From Corynebacterium pollutisoli (lineage in GTDB: Bacteria; Actinomycetota; Actinomycetes; Mycobacteriales; Mycobacteriaceae): a stretch of 64,000 nucleotides of DNA. Where the stretch lies: the NCBI RefSeq assembly GCF_900177745.1, contig NZ_FXAR01000001.1, positions 434,001 through 498,000 on the forward strand, read 5' to 3'. The position numbers and the translations under genes were made by a program. The notes under the pieces were generated by a model. That model worked only from the letters and a program-made list of their open reading frames with translations, had not been told where the DNA came from and did no database searches. Below are positions 1 to 9,487 of this stretch, piece by piece; within the stretch, counting starts at the first letter, position 1; the number at the start of each line of letters is the position of its first letter.

Positions 1-407
1 GACAGGAAGGTCAGCTGCAGCACGCCCACCGCGGCGATGACCACCGCCACCGTCTGCATCCGGTTGAGCCGCTCGCCGAGGAACAGGACACCCAGCAGCA
101 CCGACAGCAGCGGGTTGATGAAGTACCCCAACGCGGCGTCGGCGACATGCCCCGTGTTGACCGCCAAAACGTAGATGCCCCAGTTCGCGGAGATGAGCGC
201 ACCTGCGGCGATGAGCAGCCCCCATGTGCGTGCCGACGCCCGCCGCAGCTGCCCCCAGCCCTTCACCACCGTGAGCACCACCGACATGATGACCGCCGTC
301 CACAGGACGCGGTGCGCGAGAATCTCCACCGGCCCCGCCGGCAATAGCAGCGGGAAGAACGCCGGGAAGAGTCCCCACAGCAGGTAGGCGAGCAGGCCGA
401 AGATCAT
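1..407 (-). CDS. rarD: RarD-type EamA/DMT permease (partial, C-terminus outside window)
   Basis: The reverse strand reads from ATG at 407 to the left edge with no stop, giving about 135 residues of an inner-membrane drug/metabolite-family transporter. The start MIFGLLAYLLWGLFPAFFPLL, then ILAHRV and NWGIYVLAVNTGHVADAALGYFINPL, are recognisable RarD features, and hydrophobic helices alternate with short loops (about four visible). RarD is named after a chloramphenicol-sensitivity locus; its substrate is not settled. A TAGGAT hexamer lies six bases before the ATG and no Shine-Dalgarno is visible, so a leaderless mRNA is likely. Family assignment is firm; the substrate is unknown. Confidence 0.85.
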   Translation of the reverse strand, partial: MIFGLLAYLLWGLFPAFFPLLLPAGPVEILAHRVLWTAVIMSVVLTVVKGWGQLRRASARTWGLLIAAGALISANWGIYVLAVNTGHVADAALGYFINPLLSVLLGVLFLGERLNRMQTVAVVIAAVGVLQLTFL

Positions 408-444
408 GCGTGGATCCTACCCTCAAGGTGTGATCTTTGGGGTG

Positions 445-1209
445 TCAGGTGTGCTTCCTGCGTTGCTCCTCCTCTCGCCACACCACGATGTCGAAGACGC
501 GGATGAGGCTGAGATCGGCGGCTTCGTCGACCTGAGAGCGAATGTCAGCCAGGTGACGGGCGAAAGCGCCGTCACCGTGGCGGAGGACGCGGTGCAGATG
601 GGCGGTGAAACCTACCGGATCCCCTATCCCGAGCTGCTTCTTTACATTCGTGTCGTAGATCGGGATGAGATGGGGCCGCTTGCGTGCACAGAGCTTGTAC
701 ACCGCCACGGGACCGAACTTCTTCCGGCGCAGCGACCAGAAGAGATCATCCCAGAGAGCCTGGAAACGTGCGAACTCATCCTCGGTGAGGTCCTCGAGGC
801 GCAGATCCGTCCCGATCTGCCGCAGAAGCGAAGTGACCTGGTCAGGATTGATGGGGAGGCGGTGACTGGTGGAGTCCCGCACTGTCCCATCAAGTGGTAC
901 CTCCGGGCGGTCCCAGTCGCTCAAATCCGTGAGCAGCGCGATCGCTTCCTGTCCTCCCGCTCTCTCATTCAGTGTGTTCAGAGAGACCAGATCATCGGAG
1001 GTGATGACATTCTTGATGTCCTCCCTGTCACCGCCTCCGCCCAGTCGGTGGAACCAGGAACCGGAGTATTCAGGCCCCTTGTGCTCATCATGGCGCATGT
1101 AGCTTTCGAGGTGCTCGACGGCCCGGGCCGTGGCTTCGACGGTGAGAATCTGCGGGAGCCTCCAACCGACGTCGTCGAAAGCAGCGGCCCAGGGGGTGGA
1201 TCGGGTCAT
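445..1209 (-). CDS. DUF6308-like protein
   Basis: A 254-residue soluble protein with no signal peptide or membrane segment. The central part, with RKKFGPVAVYKLCARKRP followed by LIPIYD, resembles the actinobacterial DUF6308 family as I remember it; no function is established for that family. ATG at 1209 is preceded by TAGGCT six bases upstream and no Shine-Dalgarno, fitting a leaderless transcript. It is transcribed away from the DnaB-like gene at 1303. The opposite strand is also open through this gene, but that frame has no family resemblance here. The coding call is good; the family name is moderate. Confidence 0.65.
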   Translation of the reverse strand: MTRSTPWAAAFDDVGWRLPQILTVEATARAVEHLESYMRHDEHKGPEYSGSWFHRLGGGGDREDIKNVITSDDLVSLNTLNERAGGQEAIALLTDLSDWDRPEVPLDGTVRDSTSHRLPINPDQVTSLLRQIGTDLRLEDLTEDEFARFQALWDDLFWSLRRKKFGPVAVYKLCARKRPHLIPIYDTNVKKQLGIGDPVGFTAHLHRVLRHGDGAFARHLADIRSQVDEAADLSLIRVFDIVVWREEEQRRKHT

Positions 1210-1302
1210 GGCCTGAGCCTAACAGAACAGGGTGGTAGAGATGGGGCGGTCGTGTCAGGAGCAGCCGCTAGCGTAGGTGGCGGGAGAAGGTGGAGTGCTG
1301 CC

Positions 1303-2355
1303 ATGAGAGATGTCCTCTGGGGTTTCAACGAACTCCACGACCGTGTGGGGACGATGCATCCCGGAGAGGTCGTCGCCGTGACCGGAGCGGGGACGAGTGC
1401 CTTCGTCCGGTCCGTGGCGGTGGTCAATGCCGTGCGGGGAGCGCGCGTCACCTATTGCGATCTGCAGAATGTCAGAGAGGTGGCGGAGAGCAGGATCGTG
1501 TCCGCTCTCACCGCGGTCCGGGCTGAGCAGATCGGGGAGGCGGAGAGACGACGCCACCGGCGTCTCATCGACATGTTGTCATCCACGCCGCTCGAACCCG
1601 GTCCCGTTGACCTGCTGGTGGTGGACAGCATCGGTGAGATGGAGGGGGAGCCCCTCGCGAACCTCCGCGAACTGCGACAGCGCGCGAGGGACGACGGTCA
1701 CGTACTCCTCGTCGTTCTCCCCGTGGACGACGGGTCGTGGACGTCACTCGTCGACCTGCATCTGGAGATCCGTCTGCCGGAGAGCGTGTCGGACCGGCCG
1801 GACCACAGGGACATTCTCGTCCGCAAGTTTCGCCGCGGTCCGGCGGGATGGCGTGCCACGGTGATGCCCCAGGTCCACTACGGGCGGATGATCGACCCAG
1901 TACCCGAGGGAGACCCCGGACCGGACCCCTTCCGGATCCGGGAACCACTCAGCGACGACCTCAACTGGGTGCGCACCACCGATTCCGGGTTGAGCAGCAT
2001 CCTCGGCTCAGAGGTTCACAGCGAACTGGAGGGACACCGCGGGCAGAGCGTGGACGAACTCGGACTGCGGGAGGCACTCGAGGCACTCGACATCAACGTC
2101 TGGGAGGCGGACCTCACCGTCACCGTCGAACAGTGCGACGACCCCGGCCTCTCCGACGCAGACCTCCTGGTCGGTGACGGGCAGGACCACCATGTCCAGA
2201 GCAACTGCACGGTCCGGGTGACGTTCTCGGCCCGGGACGTCGCCGTGTCCCGGGTGCTCGAGGGCCTGGTGTGGGGGACCGTCGACCACCTGGCGCAGGT
2301 CACCTCCCTCGATGTCTCGAACCTGCTGGTCGTCGACCCGCGCACCCGTATTTGA
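1303..2355 (+). CDS. DnaB/RecA-like fold protein with degenerate Walker A (hypothetical)
   Basis: A 350-residue protein directly upstream of dnaE. Residues about 15-200 follow the layout of a DnaB helicase C-terminal domain: PGEVVAV strand, a phosphate-loop position reading TGAGTSAF (27-34), a Walker B-like DLLVVD (103-108), and a closing segment [22 protein letters not shown] (169-198) that resembles the end of DnaB. The Walker A lysine is missing, so ATP hydrolysis is doubtful. The last 140 residues match no family I know. ATG at 1303 was chosen because AAGGTGGAG lies just before it and because the longer open frame overlaps the opposite-strand gene. Function unknown. Confidence 0.75.
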   Translation: MRDVLWGFNELHDRVGTMHPGEVVAVTGAGTSAFVRSVAVVNAVRGARVTYCDLQNVREVAESRIVSALTAVRAEQIGEAERRRHRRLIDMLSSTPLEPGPVDLLVVDSIGEMEGEPLANLRELRQRARDDGHVLLVVLPVDDGSWTSLVDLHLEIRLPESVSDRPDHRDILVRKFRRGPAGWRATVMPQVHYGRMIDPVPEGDPGPDPFRIREPLSDDLNWVRTTDSGLSSILGSEVHSELEGHRGQSVDELGLREALEALDINVWEADLTVTVEQCDDPGLSDADLLVGDGQDHHVQSNCTVRVTFSARDVAVSRVLEGLVWGTVDHLAQVTSLDVSNLLVVDPRTRI

Positions 2356-2377
2356 CGCACTGGATAAACTCACACCC

Positions 2378-5300
2378 ATGGCCAAGAACTCCTCCTTCGT
2401 CCACATCCACAACCACACCGAGTTCTCCATGCTCGACGGAATGGCGAAGATCGACATGCTCGCCGAGGAGGTCAGCAGGCAGGACATGCCGGCCGTCGGC
2501 ATCACCGACCACGGCAACATGTTCGGCTCCGACGCGTTCTACCGGGCGATGACGAAGGCGGACATCAAGCCGATCATCGGCATCGAGGCGTACCTGGCGC
2601 CGGAGAGCCGCTTCAACAAGAACCGCGTGCGCTGGGGTGAGCCGCACCAGAAGTCCGACGACGTCTCCGCCTCGGGTGCCTACCTGCACCAGACAATGAT
2701 CGCGGAGAACGCCACCGGCCTGAAGAACTTGTTCTACCTGTCGTCGATGGCCTCCTACGAGGGCCAGCTGGGCAAGTGGCCGCGCATGGACGCGGAGCTC
2801 ATCGCCGAGCGCGCCGACGGCATCATCGCCACCACCGGTTGCCCCTCCGGTGACGTGCAGACCCGCCTGCGACTGGGCCAGTTCGACAAGGCGCTCGAGG
2901 CCGCCGCGATGTGGCAGGACATCTACGGCAAGGAGAACTACTTCCTCGAGCTCATGGACCACGGCCTGCACATCGAGCAGCGCGTGCGTCGGGAGCTGCT
3001 GGAGATCGGCCAGAAGCTCGACCTGCCGCCGCTGGTGACCAACGACTGCCACTACGTACTCGAGTCCCAGGCCCAGGCACACGAGGCCATGCTGTGCGTG
3101 CAGACCGGCAAGACCCTGCACGACGAGGACCGCTTCAAGTTCGACGGCACCGGCTACTACATCAAGACCGCCGCCGAGATGCGTGCGCTTTTCGACGACA
3201 TCGTCCCCGACGGATGCGACAACACCCTGCTCATCGCCGAGCGCGTGCAGGATTACGGCGAGGTGTGGGAGTCCCACCCGCACGACCGCATGCCCATCGC
3301 CGACGTCCCCGACGGGCACACCCCGACCACGTGGCTGCACCACGAGGTGATGGAGGGTCTGCGCCACCGCTTCAACGGCGGCGAGGTGCCGCAGGAGTAC
3401 ATCGATCGCGCGAACTACGAGATCGAGGTCATCGACATGAAGGGGTACCCGTCGTACTTCCTCATCGTCGCCGAGATCATCAAGCACGCACGCTCGATCG
3501 GCATCTGGGTGGGCCCGGGCCGTGGTTCGGCCGCCGGCGCGCTGGTGGCCTACGCCCTGACCATCACGAACATCGACCCGATGGAGCACGGCCTGCTCTT
3601 CGAGCGATTCCTCAACCCCGAGCGACCGTCGGCACCCGATATCGATATCGACTTCGATGACCGCCGCCGCGGTGAGATGATCCGCTACGCCGCCGAGCGC
3701 TGGGGCGAGGACAAGATCGCCCAGGTGATCACCTTCGGCACGGTGAAGACCAAGCAGGCGCTCAAGGACTCCGCCCGCGTGCAGTTCGGACAGCCCGGCT
3801 ACCAGATGGCCGACCGCATCACGAAGGAGCTGCCGCCGCCGATCATGGCGAAGGACATCCCGCTGTCCGGCATCACCGACCCCAAGCATGAGCGCTACAA
3901 CGAGGCCGGCGCGGTGCGCACTCTCATCGAGACCGACCCGGACGTGCGCAAGATCTACGAGACGGCCCGTGGCCTCGAGGGAGTGGTCCGGCAGGCCGGC
4001 GTCCACGCCTGCGCGGTGATCATGGCGTCCGTCCCGCTGCTGGACCACGTGCCCATGTGGAAGCGCGCCGCCGACGGGGCGCTCATCACCGGCTGGGACT
4101 ACCCGGCATGTGAGGCCATCGGTCTGCTGAAGATGGACTTCCTGGGTCTGCGTAACCTCACGGTCATCGGCGACGCCCTGGCGAACATCAAGAAGAACCG
4201 TGGCATCGACCTCGACCTGGAGAACCTCGCGGTCGAGGACACCGAGACCTACGAACTCCTGGGCCGCGGCTCCACCCTGGGTGTGTTCCAGCTGGACTCC
4301 GGCGGTATGCAGGAGCTGCTCAAGCGCATGCAGCCCACCGGCTTCAACGACATCGTGGCGTCCCTGGCGCTGTACCGACCGGGCCCGATGGGTGTCAACG
4401 CTCACCTCGACTACGCGGACCGCAAGAACGGCCGCAAGCCGATCGAGCCGATCCACCCGGAGCTCGGGGATGCACTGGAGGACATCCTCGAGGAGACCTA
4501 CGGCCTCATCGTGTACCAGGAGCAGATCATGCGTATCGCGCAGAAGCTCGCGAACTACACGGCCGGTGAAGCGGATGGTTTCCGTAAGGCCATGGGTAAG
4601 AAGAAGGCGGAGGTCCTGGCGAAGGAGTACACCAAGTTCTCCGAGGGCATGATCTCCAACGGCTTCGGCCAGGAGGCCATCAAGGCCCTGTGGGACACGA
4701 TCCTGCCCTTCGCCTCCTACGCGTTCAACAAGTCGCACGCCGCCGGTTACGGCCTGGTGTCCTTCTGGACGGCCTACCTCAAGGCCCACTACGCGCCGGA
4801 GTACATGGCCGCGCTCCTGACCTCGGTCGCAGACCGGAAGGACAAGTCCGCCATCTACCTCGCGGACTGCCGTCACCTGGGCCTCAAGGTGCTGCCGCCG
4901 GACGTCAACGAGTCGGAGAACGACTTCGTCGCCGTCGGCGAGGACATCCGCTTCGGACTCGGGGCGATCCGCAACGTCGGCGCCGAGGTCGTCGACTCGA
5001 TCGTCGAGACGCGGCGCACGAAGGGGGCGTACGCGAACTTCTCCGACTACCTGGAGAAGATCGACCTCCTGCCCTGCAATAAGCGCATCACCGAGTCCCT
5101 CATCAAGGGCGGCGCCTTCGACTCGTTGGGGCATCCGCGCAAGGGCCTCATGCTCATCCACGAGGACGCCGTCGACTCCGTCCTGGCCACCAAGAAGGCC
5201 GCGGACAAGGGCCAGTTCGACCTCTTCGCCGGTTTCGGTGGCGATGACCCGGAGACCACCAACGTCTTCGCCATCGACGTCCCCGAGGACTCCTGGGACC

Positions 5301-5938
5301 GTAAGCACGAGCTGGCTCTGGAGCGCGAGATGCTCGGGCTCTACGTCTCCGGCCACCCGCTCGACGGCTACGAGGAGGCTCTCGACGCCCAGACCGACAC
5401 CGCCCTGACCACCATCCTGGCGGGGGAGATGCGTAACGGTGCGGAGGTGCTCATCGGCGGCATCATCTCGGCCGTGGATCGCCGATTCTCCAAGAAGGAT
5501 GGTTCTCCCTGGGCGATCGTCACCATTGAGGACCACAACGGTGCCCAGGTGGAACTGTTGGTCTTCAACAAGGTCTACGCGTTGGTGAGCTCCTCGATCG
5601 TCGAGGACAACATCATCCTCGCCAAGGCCCACGTCTCCATCCGCGACGACCGCATGTCCCTGTTCTGCGACGACCTCAAGGTTCCCGAACTCGGCCCCGG
5701 CAACGGCGCCGGCCTGCCCCTGCGCCTGACCATGCGCACCGACCAGTGCACCATGGAGAACATCGCCAAGCTCAAGAACGTGCTCGCCGCCAACCAGGGC
5801 GACTCCGACGTCTACCTCAAGTTGATCAACGGGGAGGAGTCCACGATGATGATCCTCGGCGAGCACCTCCGCGTCGACCGATCGGGATCCCTCATGGGCG
5901 ACCTCAAGGCCACTCTCGGTGCCGGGATCCTCGGATAA
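2378..5938 (+). CDS. dnaE: DNA polymerase III alpha subunit
   Basis: Replicative polymerase of 1186 residues, the expected length for actinobacterial DnaE1. In order: an N-terminal PHP domain starting [15 protein letters not shown], the polymerase palm with PDIDIDFDD near residue 420, the fingers region, a helix-hairpin-helix segment, an OB-fold with [18 protein letters not shown] near residue 1030, and a C-terminal tail. It acts with the clamp and clamp loader on chromosomal DNA. ATG at 2378 was chosen over an upstream in-frame start because the PHP domain begins at once and TAAACT lies seven bases before it, a leaderless arrangement. Identification is secure. Confidence 0.97.
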   Translation: MAKNSSFVHIHNHTEFSMLDGMAKIDMLAEEVSRQDMPAVGITDHGNMFGSDAFYRAMTKADIKPIIGIEAYLAPESRFNKNRVRWGEPHQKSDDVSASGAYLHQTMIAENATGLKNLFYLSSMASYEGQLGKWPRMDAELIAERADGIIATTGCPSGDVQTRLRLGQFDKALEAAAMWQDIYGKENYFLELMDHGLHIEQRVRRELLEIGQKLDLPPLVTNDCHYVLESQAQAHEAMLCVQTGKTLHDEDRFKFDGTGYYIKTAAEMRALFDDIVPDGCDNTLLIAERVQDYGEVWESHPHDRMPIADVPDGHTPTTWLHHEVMEGLRHRFNGGEVPQEYIDRANYEIEVIDMKGYPSYFLIVAEIIKHARSIGIWVGPGRGSAAGALVAYALTITNIDPMEHGLLFERFLNPERPSAPDIDIDFDDRRRGEMIRYAAERWGEDKIAQVITFGTVKTKQALKDSARVQFGQPGYQMADRITKELPPPIMAKDIPLSGITDPKHERYNEAGAVRTLIETDPDVRKIYETARGLEGVVRQAGVHACAVIMASVPLLDHVPMWKRAADGALITGWDYPACEAIGLLKMDFLGLRNLTVIGDALANIKKNRGIDLDLENLAVEDTETYELLGRGSTLGVFQLDSGGMQELLKRMQPTGFNDIVASLALYRPGPMGVNAHLDYADRKNGRKPIEPIHPELGDALEDILEETYGLIVYQEQIMRIAQKLANYTAGEADGFRKAMGKKKAEVLAKEYTKFSEGMISNGFGQEAIKALWDTILPFASYAFNKSHAAGYGLVSFWTAYLKAHYAPEYMAALLTSVADRKDKSAIYLADCRHLGLKVLPPDVNESENDFVAVGEDIRFGLGAIRNVGAEVVDSIVETRRTKGAYANFSDYLEKIDLLPCNKRITESLIKGGAFDSLGHPRKGLMLIHEDAVDSVLATKKAADKGQFDLFAGFGGDDPETTNVFAIDVPEDSWDRKHELALEREMLGLYVSGHPLDGYEEALDAQTDTALTTILAGEMRNGAEVLIGGIISAVDRRFSKKDGSPWAIVTIEDHNGAQVELLVFNKVYALVSSSIVEDNIILAKAHVSIRDDRMSLFCDDLKVPELGPGNGAGLPLRLTMRTDQCTMENIAKLKNVLAANQGDSDVYLKLINGEESTMMILGEHLRVDRSGSLMGDLKATLGAGILG

Positions 5939-5972
5939 GGATCGCGCCCGATAATGTACTACCATCTTGACC

Positions 5973-7169
5973 ATGACCAATAAGATCCGGACCACCCACG
6001 TCGGCTCCCTGCCGCGCACCCCCGAGCTTCTCGACGCCAACCTCAGGCGCTCCGAACTCTCCGACGAGGAGTTCTTCGGCATCCTCCAGACCGCCGTCGA
6101 CGAGGTCGTCCGCCGCCAGGTCGACATGGGCATCGACATCATCAACGAGGGCGAGTACGGCCACATCACCTCCGGTGCCGTCGACTACGGCGCCTGGTGG
6201 AACTACTCCTTCACCCGCCTCGGCGGCCTCACCATGACCGACGAGGACCGCTGGGCCAGCCAGGAGGCCATTCGTTCCACCCCGGGCAACATCAAGCTCA
6301 CCTCCTTCTCCGACCGCCGCGACCGCGCGCTGTTCAACGAGGCCTACGAGGATCCGGAGTCCGGCATCTTCGCCGGCCGCGCCAAGGTGGGCAACCCCAA
6401 GTTCACCGGCCCCATCACCTACATCGGCCAGGATGAGGTCGAGGCCGACGTCAAGCTCATGCGGACGGCCATGGACGCCGCCGGTGCGCAGGACGGCTTC
6501 GTCGCCGCCCTGTCCCCGGGATCCGCCGCCCGCCTCAAGAACGAGTACTACGCCACCGACGACGAGGTCGTGTGGGCCTGCGCCGACGCCATGGCCCAGG
6601 AGTACAAGGCCATCACCGACGCCGGCTTCACCGTCCAGCTCGACGCCCCGGATCTCGCCGAGTCCTGGGACCAGATCAACCCCGAGCCCTCCCTCGACGA
6701 CTACCGCGACTGGCTGCGCACCCGCGTCGACGCCATCAACCACTCGGTGCGCGACCTTCCCAAGGAGCAGACCCGCCTGCACATCTGCTGGGGCTCCTGG
6801 CACGGCCCGCATGTCACCGACGTCGAGTTCGGCGACATCATCGAGGAGATCCTCCGCGCCGAGGTCGGCGGCTTCTCCTTCGAGGGTGCCTCCCCGCGCC
6901 ACGCCCACGAGTGGCGCGTCTGGCAGGACCACCAGCTGCCCGAGGGGTCCCTCATCTACCCGGGTGTCATCTCCCACAGCACCAACGCCGTCGAGCACCC
7001 TCGCCTCGTCGCCGACCGCATCATTCAGTTCGCCGAGGTCGTGGGCCCGGAGAACGTCGTGGCCTCCACCGACTGCGGCCTGGGCGGCCGCCTCAACCAG
7101 CAGATCGCCTGGGCGAAGCTGGAGTCCCTCGTCGAGGGGGCCCGCATCGCCAGCGCTGAGCTGTTCTAG
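5973..7169 (+). CDS. Cobalamin-independent methionine synthase family methyltransferase (MetE C-domain-like)
   Basis: A 398-residue protein that matches the C-terminal catalytic half of MetE (the stand-alone YxjG/YxjH group). It opens with RTTHVGSLPRTPEL and carries zinc-ligand style motifs HICWG (near 270) and TDCGLGG (near 365). The family transfers a methyl group to homocysteine or a related thiol using zinc; the true donor here cannot be read. A TTG lies two codons upstream, but ATG 5973 fits the start motif TACCAT-N7-ATG. It follows dnaE by 34 bases but seems to have its own promoter, and a strong hairpin follows. It lacks the N-terminal half of full MetE. Confidence 0.88.
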   Translation: MTNKIRTTHVGSLPRTPELLDANLRRSELSDEEFFGILQTAVDEVVRRQVDMGIDIINEGEYGHITSGAVDYGAWWNYSFTRLGGLTMTDEDRWASQEAIRSTPGNIKLTSFSDRRDRALFNEAYEDPESGIFAGRAKVGNPKFTGPITYIGQDEVEADVKLMRTAMDAAGAQDGFVAALSPGSAARLKNEYYATDDEVVWACADAMAQEYKAITDAGFTVQLDAPDLAESWDQINPEPSLDDYRDWLRTRVDAINHSVRDLPKEQTRLHICWGSWHGPHVTDVEFGDIIEEILRAEVGGFSFEGASPRHAHEWRVWQDHQLPEGSLIYPGVISHSTNAVEHPRLVADRIIQFAEVVGPENVVASTDCGLGGRLNQQIAWAKLESLVEGARIASAELF

Positions 7170-7180
7170 GAATCGGAGAA

Positions 7181-7212
7181 GGCCCGCAGTTCACACGGAA
7201 CTGCGGGCCTTT
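7181..7212 (+). terminator. Intrinsic terminator after metE-like gene
   Basis: A perfect 12-bp stem (GGCCCGCAGTTC at 7181-7192, complement at 7198-7209) with a five-base loop, followed by TTTCCC. It lies 12 bases after the stop codon of the methyltransferase and also faces the end of the small secreted-protein gene at 7239, so it may serve both directions. Confidence 0.85.
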
Positions 7213-7238
7213 CCCGTGCGCTGGCTTCCCGGATGTTG

Positions 7239-7562
7239 TTAGACCTGGATGCCGAACTGACCGAAGAAGTTGCGCAGCTGGTCGGTGCCGCCCGGGATCA
7301 GCGGCAGGATGATGGTGGCACCCTGGGTGACCGCCAGGCCGAGGGCCATGATGGCGCGGATGACCTCGAGGACCAGGGCGGTCTCTCCGTCGACCACGGC
7401 GGACATGAGCATGTCCGGCAGGCCCTCCAGGTCGTTGCCGTTCTCGGGCGCCTCGGTGGTGGAGGAGAGCGAGGAGGGCTCCTGGGCCTGGACGGGGGTC
7501 ACCAGAGCCAGGGTGGTGCTGGTGGCGGCAACCAGGGCGACGGCGAGGCGGCGACGGATCAC
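7239..7562 (-). CDS. Small secreted protein of unknown function
   Basis: A 107-residue protein with a typical Sec signal peptide (RRR, then a hydrophobic stretch ending VQA before QEPSS). The mature part has a Ser/Thr-rich start and then a hydrophobic, helix-prone second half (ALVLEVIRAIMALGLAV), resembling small corynebacterial envelope or pore-type proteins in style only. GTG at 7562 is preceded by AAGGAG at good spacing; the longer upstream frame lacks a plausible start and would bury the signal peptide. It lies downstream of the larger secreted protein on the same strand with 76 bases between them. No family recognised. Confidence 0.8.
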   Translation of the reverse strand: MIRRRLAVALVAATSTTLALVTPVQAQEPSSLSSTTEAPENGNDLEGLPDMLMSAVVDGETALVLEVIRAIMALGLAVTQGATIILPLIPGGTDQLRNFFGQFGIQV

Positions 7563-7638
7563 GGGAAACTCCTTGGGGTATGAAAACTCTGATCGCTGTC
7601 TGAACTTAGCAGTGATCAGGCTCTCACGCGAGAGGGGG

Positions 7639-9330
7639 CTAGCGGGAGGACAGTGACGAGCCGGAGGACAGGTCAGCGGAGCCCGCGGGCACGAGGTCGG
7701 AGACCTCGAAGATGGTGGTGGTGCCGGACACCTCGTTGCCGATGACCAGCAGGTCCTTCTCGGTCGGGGAGTCGGTGGCGGGGATGAAGACGAGACCCTC
7801 GGCACCGAGATCACCCGCCTCCGGGGAGTCCGGGGCGGCGGAGAAGTCACGGTTGTTGACGTAGGTGACGAAGGCGGCGGATGCCGGGTCCGTCACGTCA
7901 TAGACCATGACGCCACCGATACGCTCGAGGCCGATGAAAGCGTAGGTGCGCCCGTTGATCTCGCCGAGGGCGACACCCTCCGGCTCCGGGCCCTTGTCGT
8001 CGGAACGGCCCTCGAAGTTGGCCTCGCTGTGGTTGGAGTTGAAGTTGTCCGGGCTGGCCGCGGCGGTGATGCGCTCGAACTGGTCGTCGGAGTTGAACAC
8101 GCGGGTGCCGTTCTCGTCGACGATGGAGAAGCCACGGGCGCCGAAGGAGTGGATCTGGTCGTAGCAGTCGCGCTCGGCGTTGTAACCGTTCGCGGTGGTG
8201 ACGGTCAGGCGGCCGAGGTTCTCGTCCTCCTGCAGGTCGGCGACGCCCTCGGCGGTCAGGCCGTTGAAGTCCTCACAGATCGGGGCGATGCCGCGCTCCT
8301 CGTCACCGAAGTGCTTGACGCGGGCCTCCTCGGAGTAGGCGTCCCAGTCGCGGGCGTCGCCCTCGTTGGCGGTGACGACGTAGGTGGTGCCACCCACCTG
8401 GTAGGAGGCGATGGAGTCGGGCTGCAGGATGCCCTTGATCAGCCAGGTGGTGATGTTGATCTCATCGTCGCGGTCGGAGACGTCCAGCGGGACGACGGAG
8501 TGGTCGACGGTGCCCAGCGGCAGGATCTTGGTGACGGTCGCGGTCTCGATGTCGACGACGGCGAGAGCGTTGTTCTCCTGCAGGGAGACGTAGGCGGTGC
8601 CGCCCTGGACGGTGATGTACTCCGGCTCCAGGTTCTGGGCGACGGTGCCCTCCGGTCCGAAGATGCGGACGCCCTCCGGCAGGGCGGCCGGCTCGTTGTA
8701 GGCGCGGAAGTCGGCGGTGCGGACGTCATCCTTGGTGGCGGCCGCGAGGCCGGCCGGCAGGGTCACGACGGAGACGGAGCCCTCCGGGTCCACCGAATAG
8801 TCCTCGGCCGGCTCACCCTCGTTGGCGACGAGGGCGTACTTGCCGTCCTCGGTGATGGTCACCATGTCCGGCAGGGAACCGACGGTGACGGTGCCGAAGG
8901 TCTCGAGGGACTCCGCGTCGAAGAACAGCAGGGAACCCGGGGCGGTCTTGTCGGCGGCGGGCTCGACGGTGGCGACGGCCAGGCCGTCAGCGCGCACGGA
9001 CACCGAGTTGATGACGGTGCCCTGACCGGCGTCCACGGAGCCGACCTTGGTCGGGGCGGTCGGGTCGGAGATGTCGAGGACGTCGATCTGACCCGACTGG
9101 GCATTGACGGTGAGCACGCGCTGGGTGCCGGCGTGGTAGTCGACGATCTCGGCGGCGGAGGCGTCGAAGATGCCGGTCTCGTAGGTGCCGATCGGGGTGA
9201 CGCTCAGCGCTGCACCGGGGGCGGAGTGGACGATCGGCTCGGCGACGATCGCGGCGTGGGCCGGGGTGAACAGGGACAGGCCGGTGGCGGCGGCCGCGCA
9301 GAGGGCGACGGCGGAACGGCGGAGAGACAT
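7639..9330 (-). CDS. Secreted choice-of-anchor I domain protein (beta-propeller type)
   Basis: A 563-residue exported protein. The N-terminus (SLRRSAVALCAAAATGLSLF, cleavage after TPAHA) is a Sec signal. The rest shows repeated propeller-like blades, for example VLDISDPTAPTKVGSV and MVYDVTDPASAAFVTYVNN, and the segment EGVALGEINGRTYAFIGLER, as in choice-of-anchor I proteins that often occur with extracellular phosphatases or nucleases. No LPXTG motif or C-terminal helix is visible; the tail is Ser-rich, so it may be free or non-covalently bound. ATG at 9330 follows AGGAG by eight bases; GTG at 9333 is also possible. Divergent from ilvA. Confidence 0.85.
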   Translation of the reverse strand: MSLRRSAVALCAAAATGLSLFTPAHAAIVAEPIVHSAPGAALSVTPIGTYETGIFDASAAEIVDYHAGTQRVLTVNAQSGQIDVLDISDPTAPTKVGSVDAGQGTVINSVSVRADGLAVATVEPAADKTAPGSLLFFDAESLETFGTVTVGSLPDMVTITEDGKYALVANEGEPAEDYSVDPEGSVSVVTLPAGLAAATKDDVRTADFRAYNEPAALPEGVRIFGPEGTVAQNLEPEYITVQGGTAYVSLQENNALAVVDIETATVTKILPLGTVDHSVVPLDVSDRDDEINITTWLIKGILQPDSIASYQVGGTTYVVTANEGDARDWDAYSEEARVKHFGDEERGIAPICEDFNGLTAEGVADLQEDENLGRLTVTTANGYNAERDCYDQIHSFGARGFSIVDENGTRVFNSDDQFERITAAASPDNFNSNHSEANFEGRSDDKGPEPEGVALGEINGRTYAFIGLERIGGVMVYDVTDPASAAFVTYVNNRDFSAAPDSPEAGDLGAEGLVFIPATDSPTEKDLLVIGNEVSGTTTIFEVSDLVPAGSADLSSGSSLSSR

Positions 9331-9487
9331 CACAAAAACTCCTGAGAGAACGATGAGTAAATACCGGGAGCCCTAGTGGCCGAGTCATGTGACGGGACGG
9401 TCAACTCATGGTCACCCGGAGGTGAACACTTGGTGAAGCGGCCCGTGAAGGATGTGTTCCGGGAGGAGAGGACTACACTGTTTCGAC

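Noticed and set aside
406..1302. N-terminal extension of the DnaB-like protein
   Set aside because: The frame is open from 406, but the first 299 codons run opposite to a plausible gene, have no family match, and the Shine-Dalgarno lies before ATG 1303.
2300..6169. A 1289-codon open frame opposite dnaE
   Set aside because: Antisense openness caused by G/C at third codon positions; the product is low-complexity and the forward strand is a clear DnaE.
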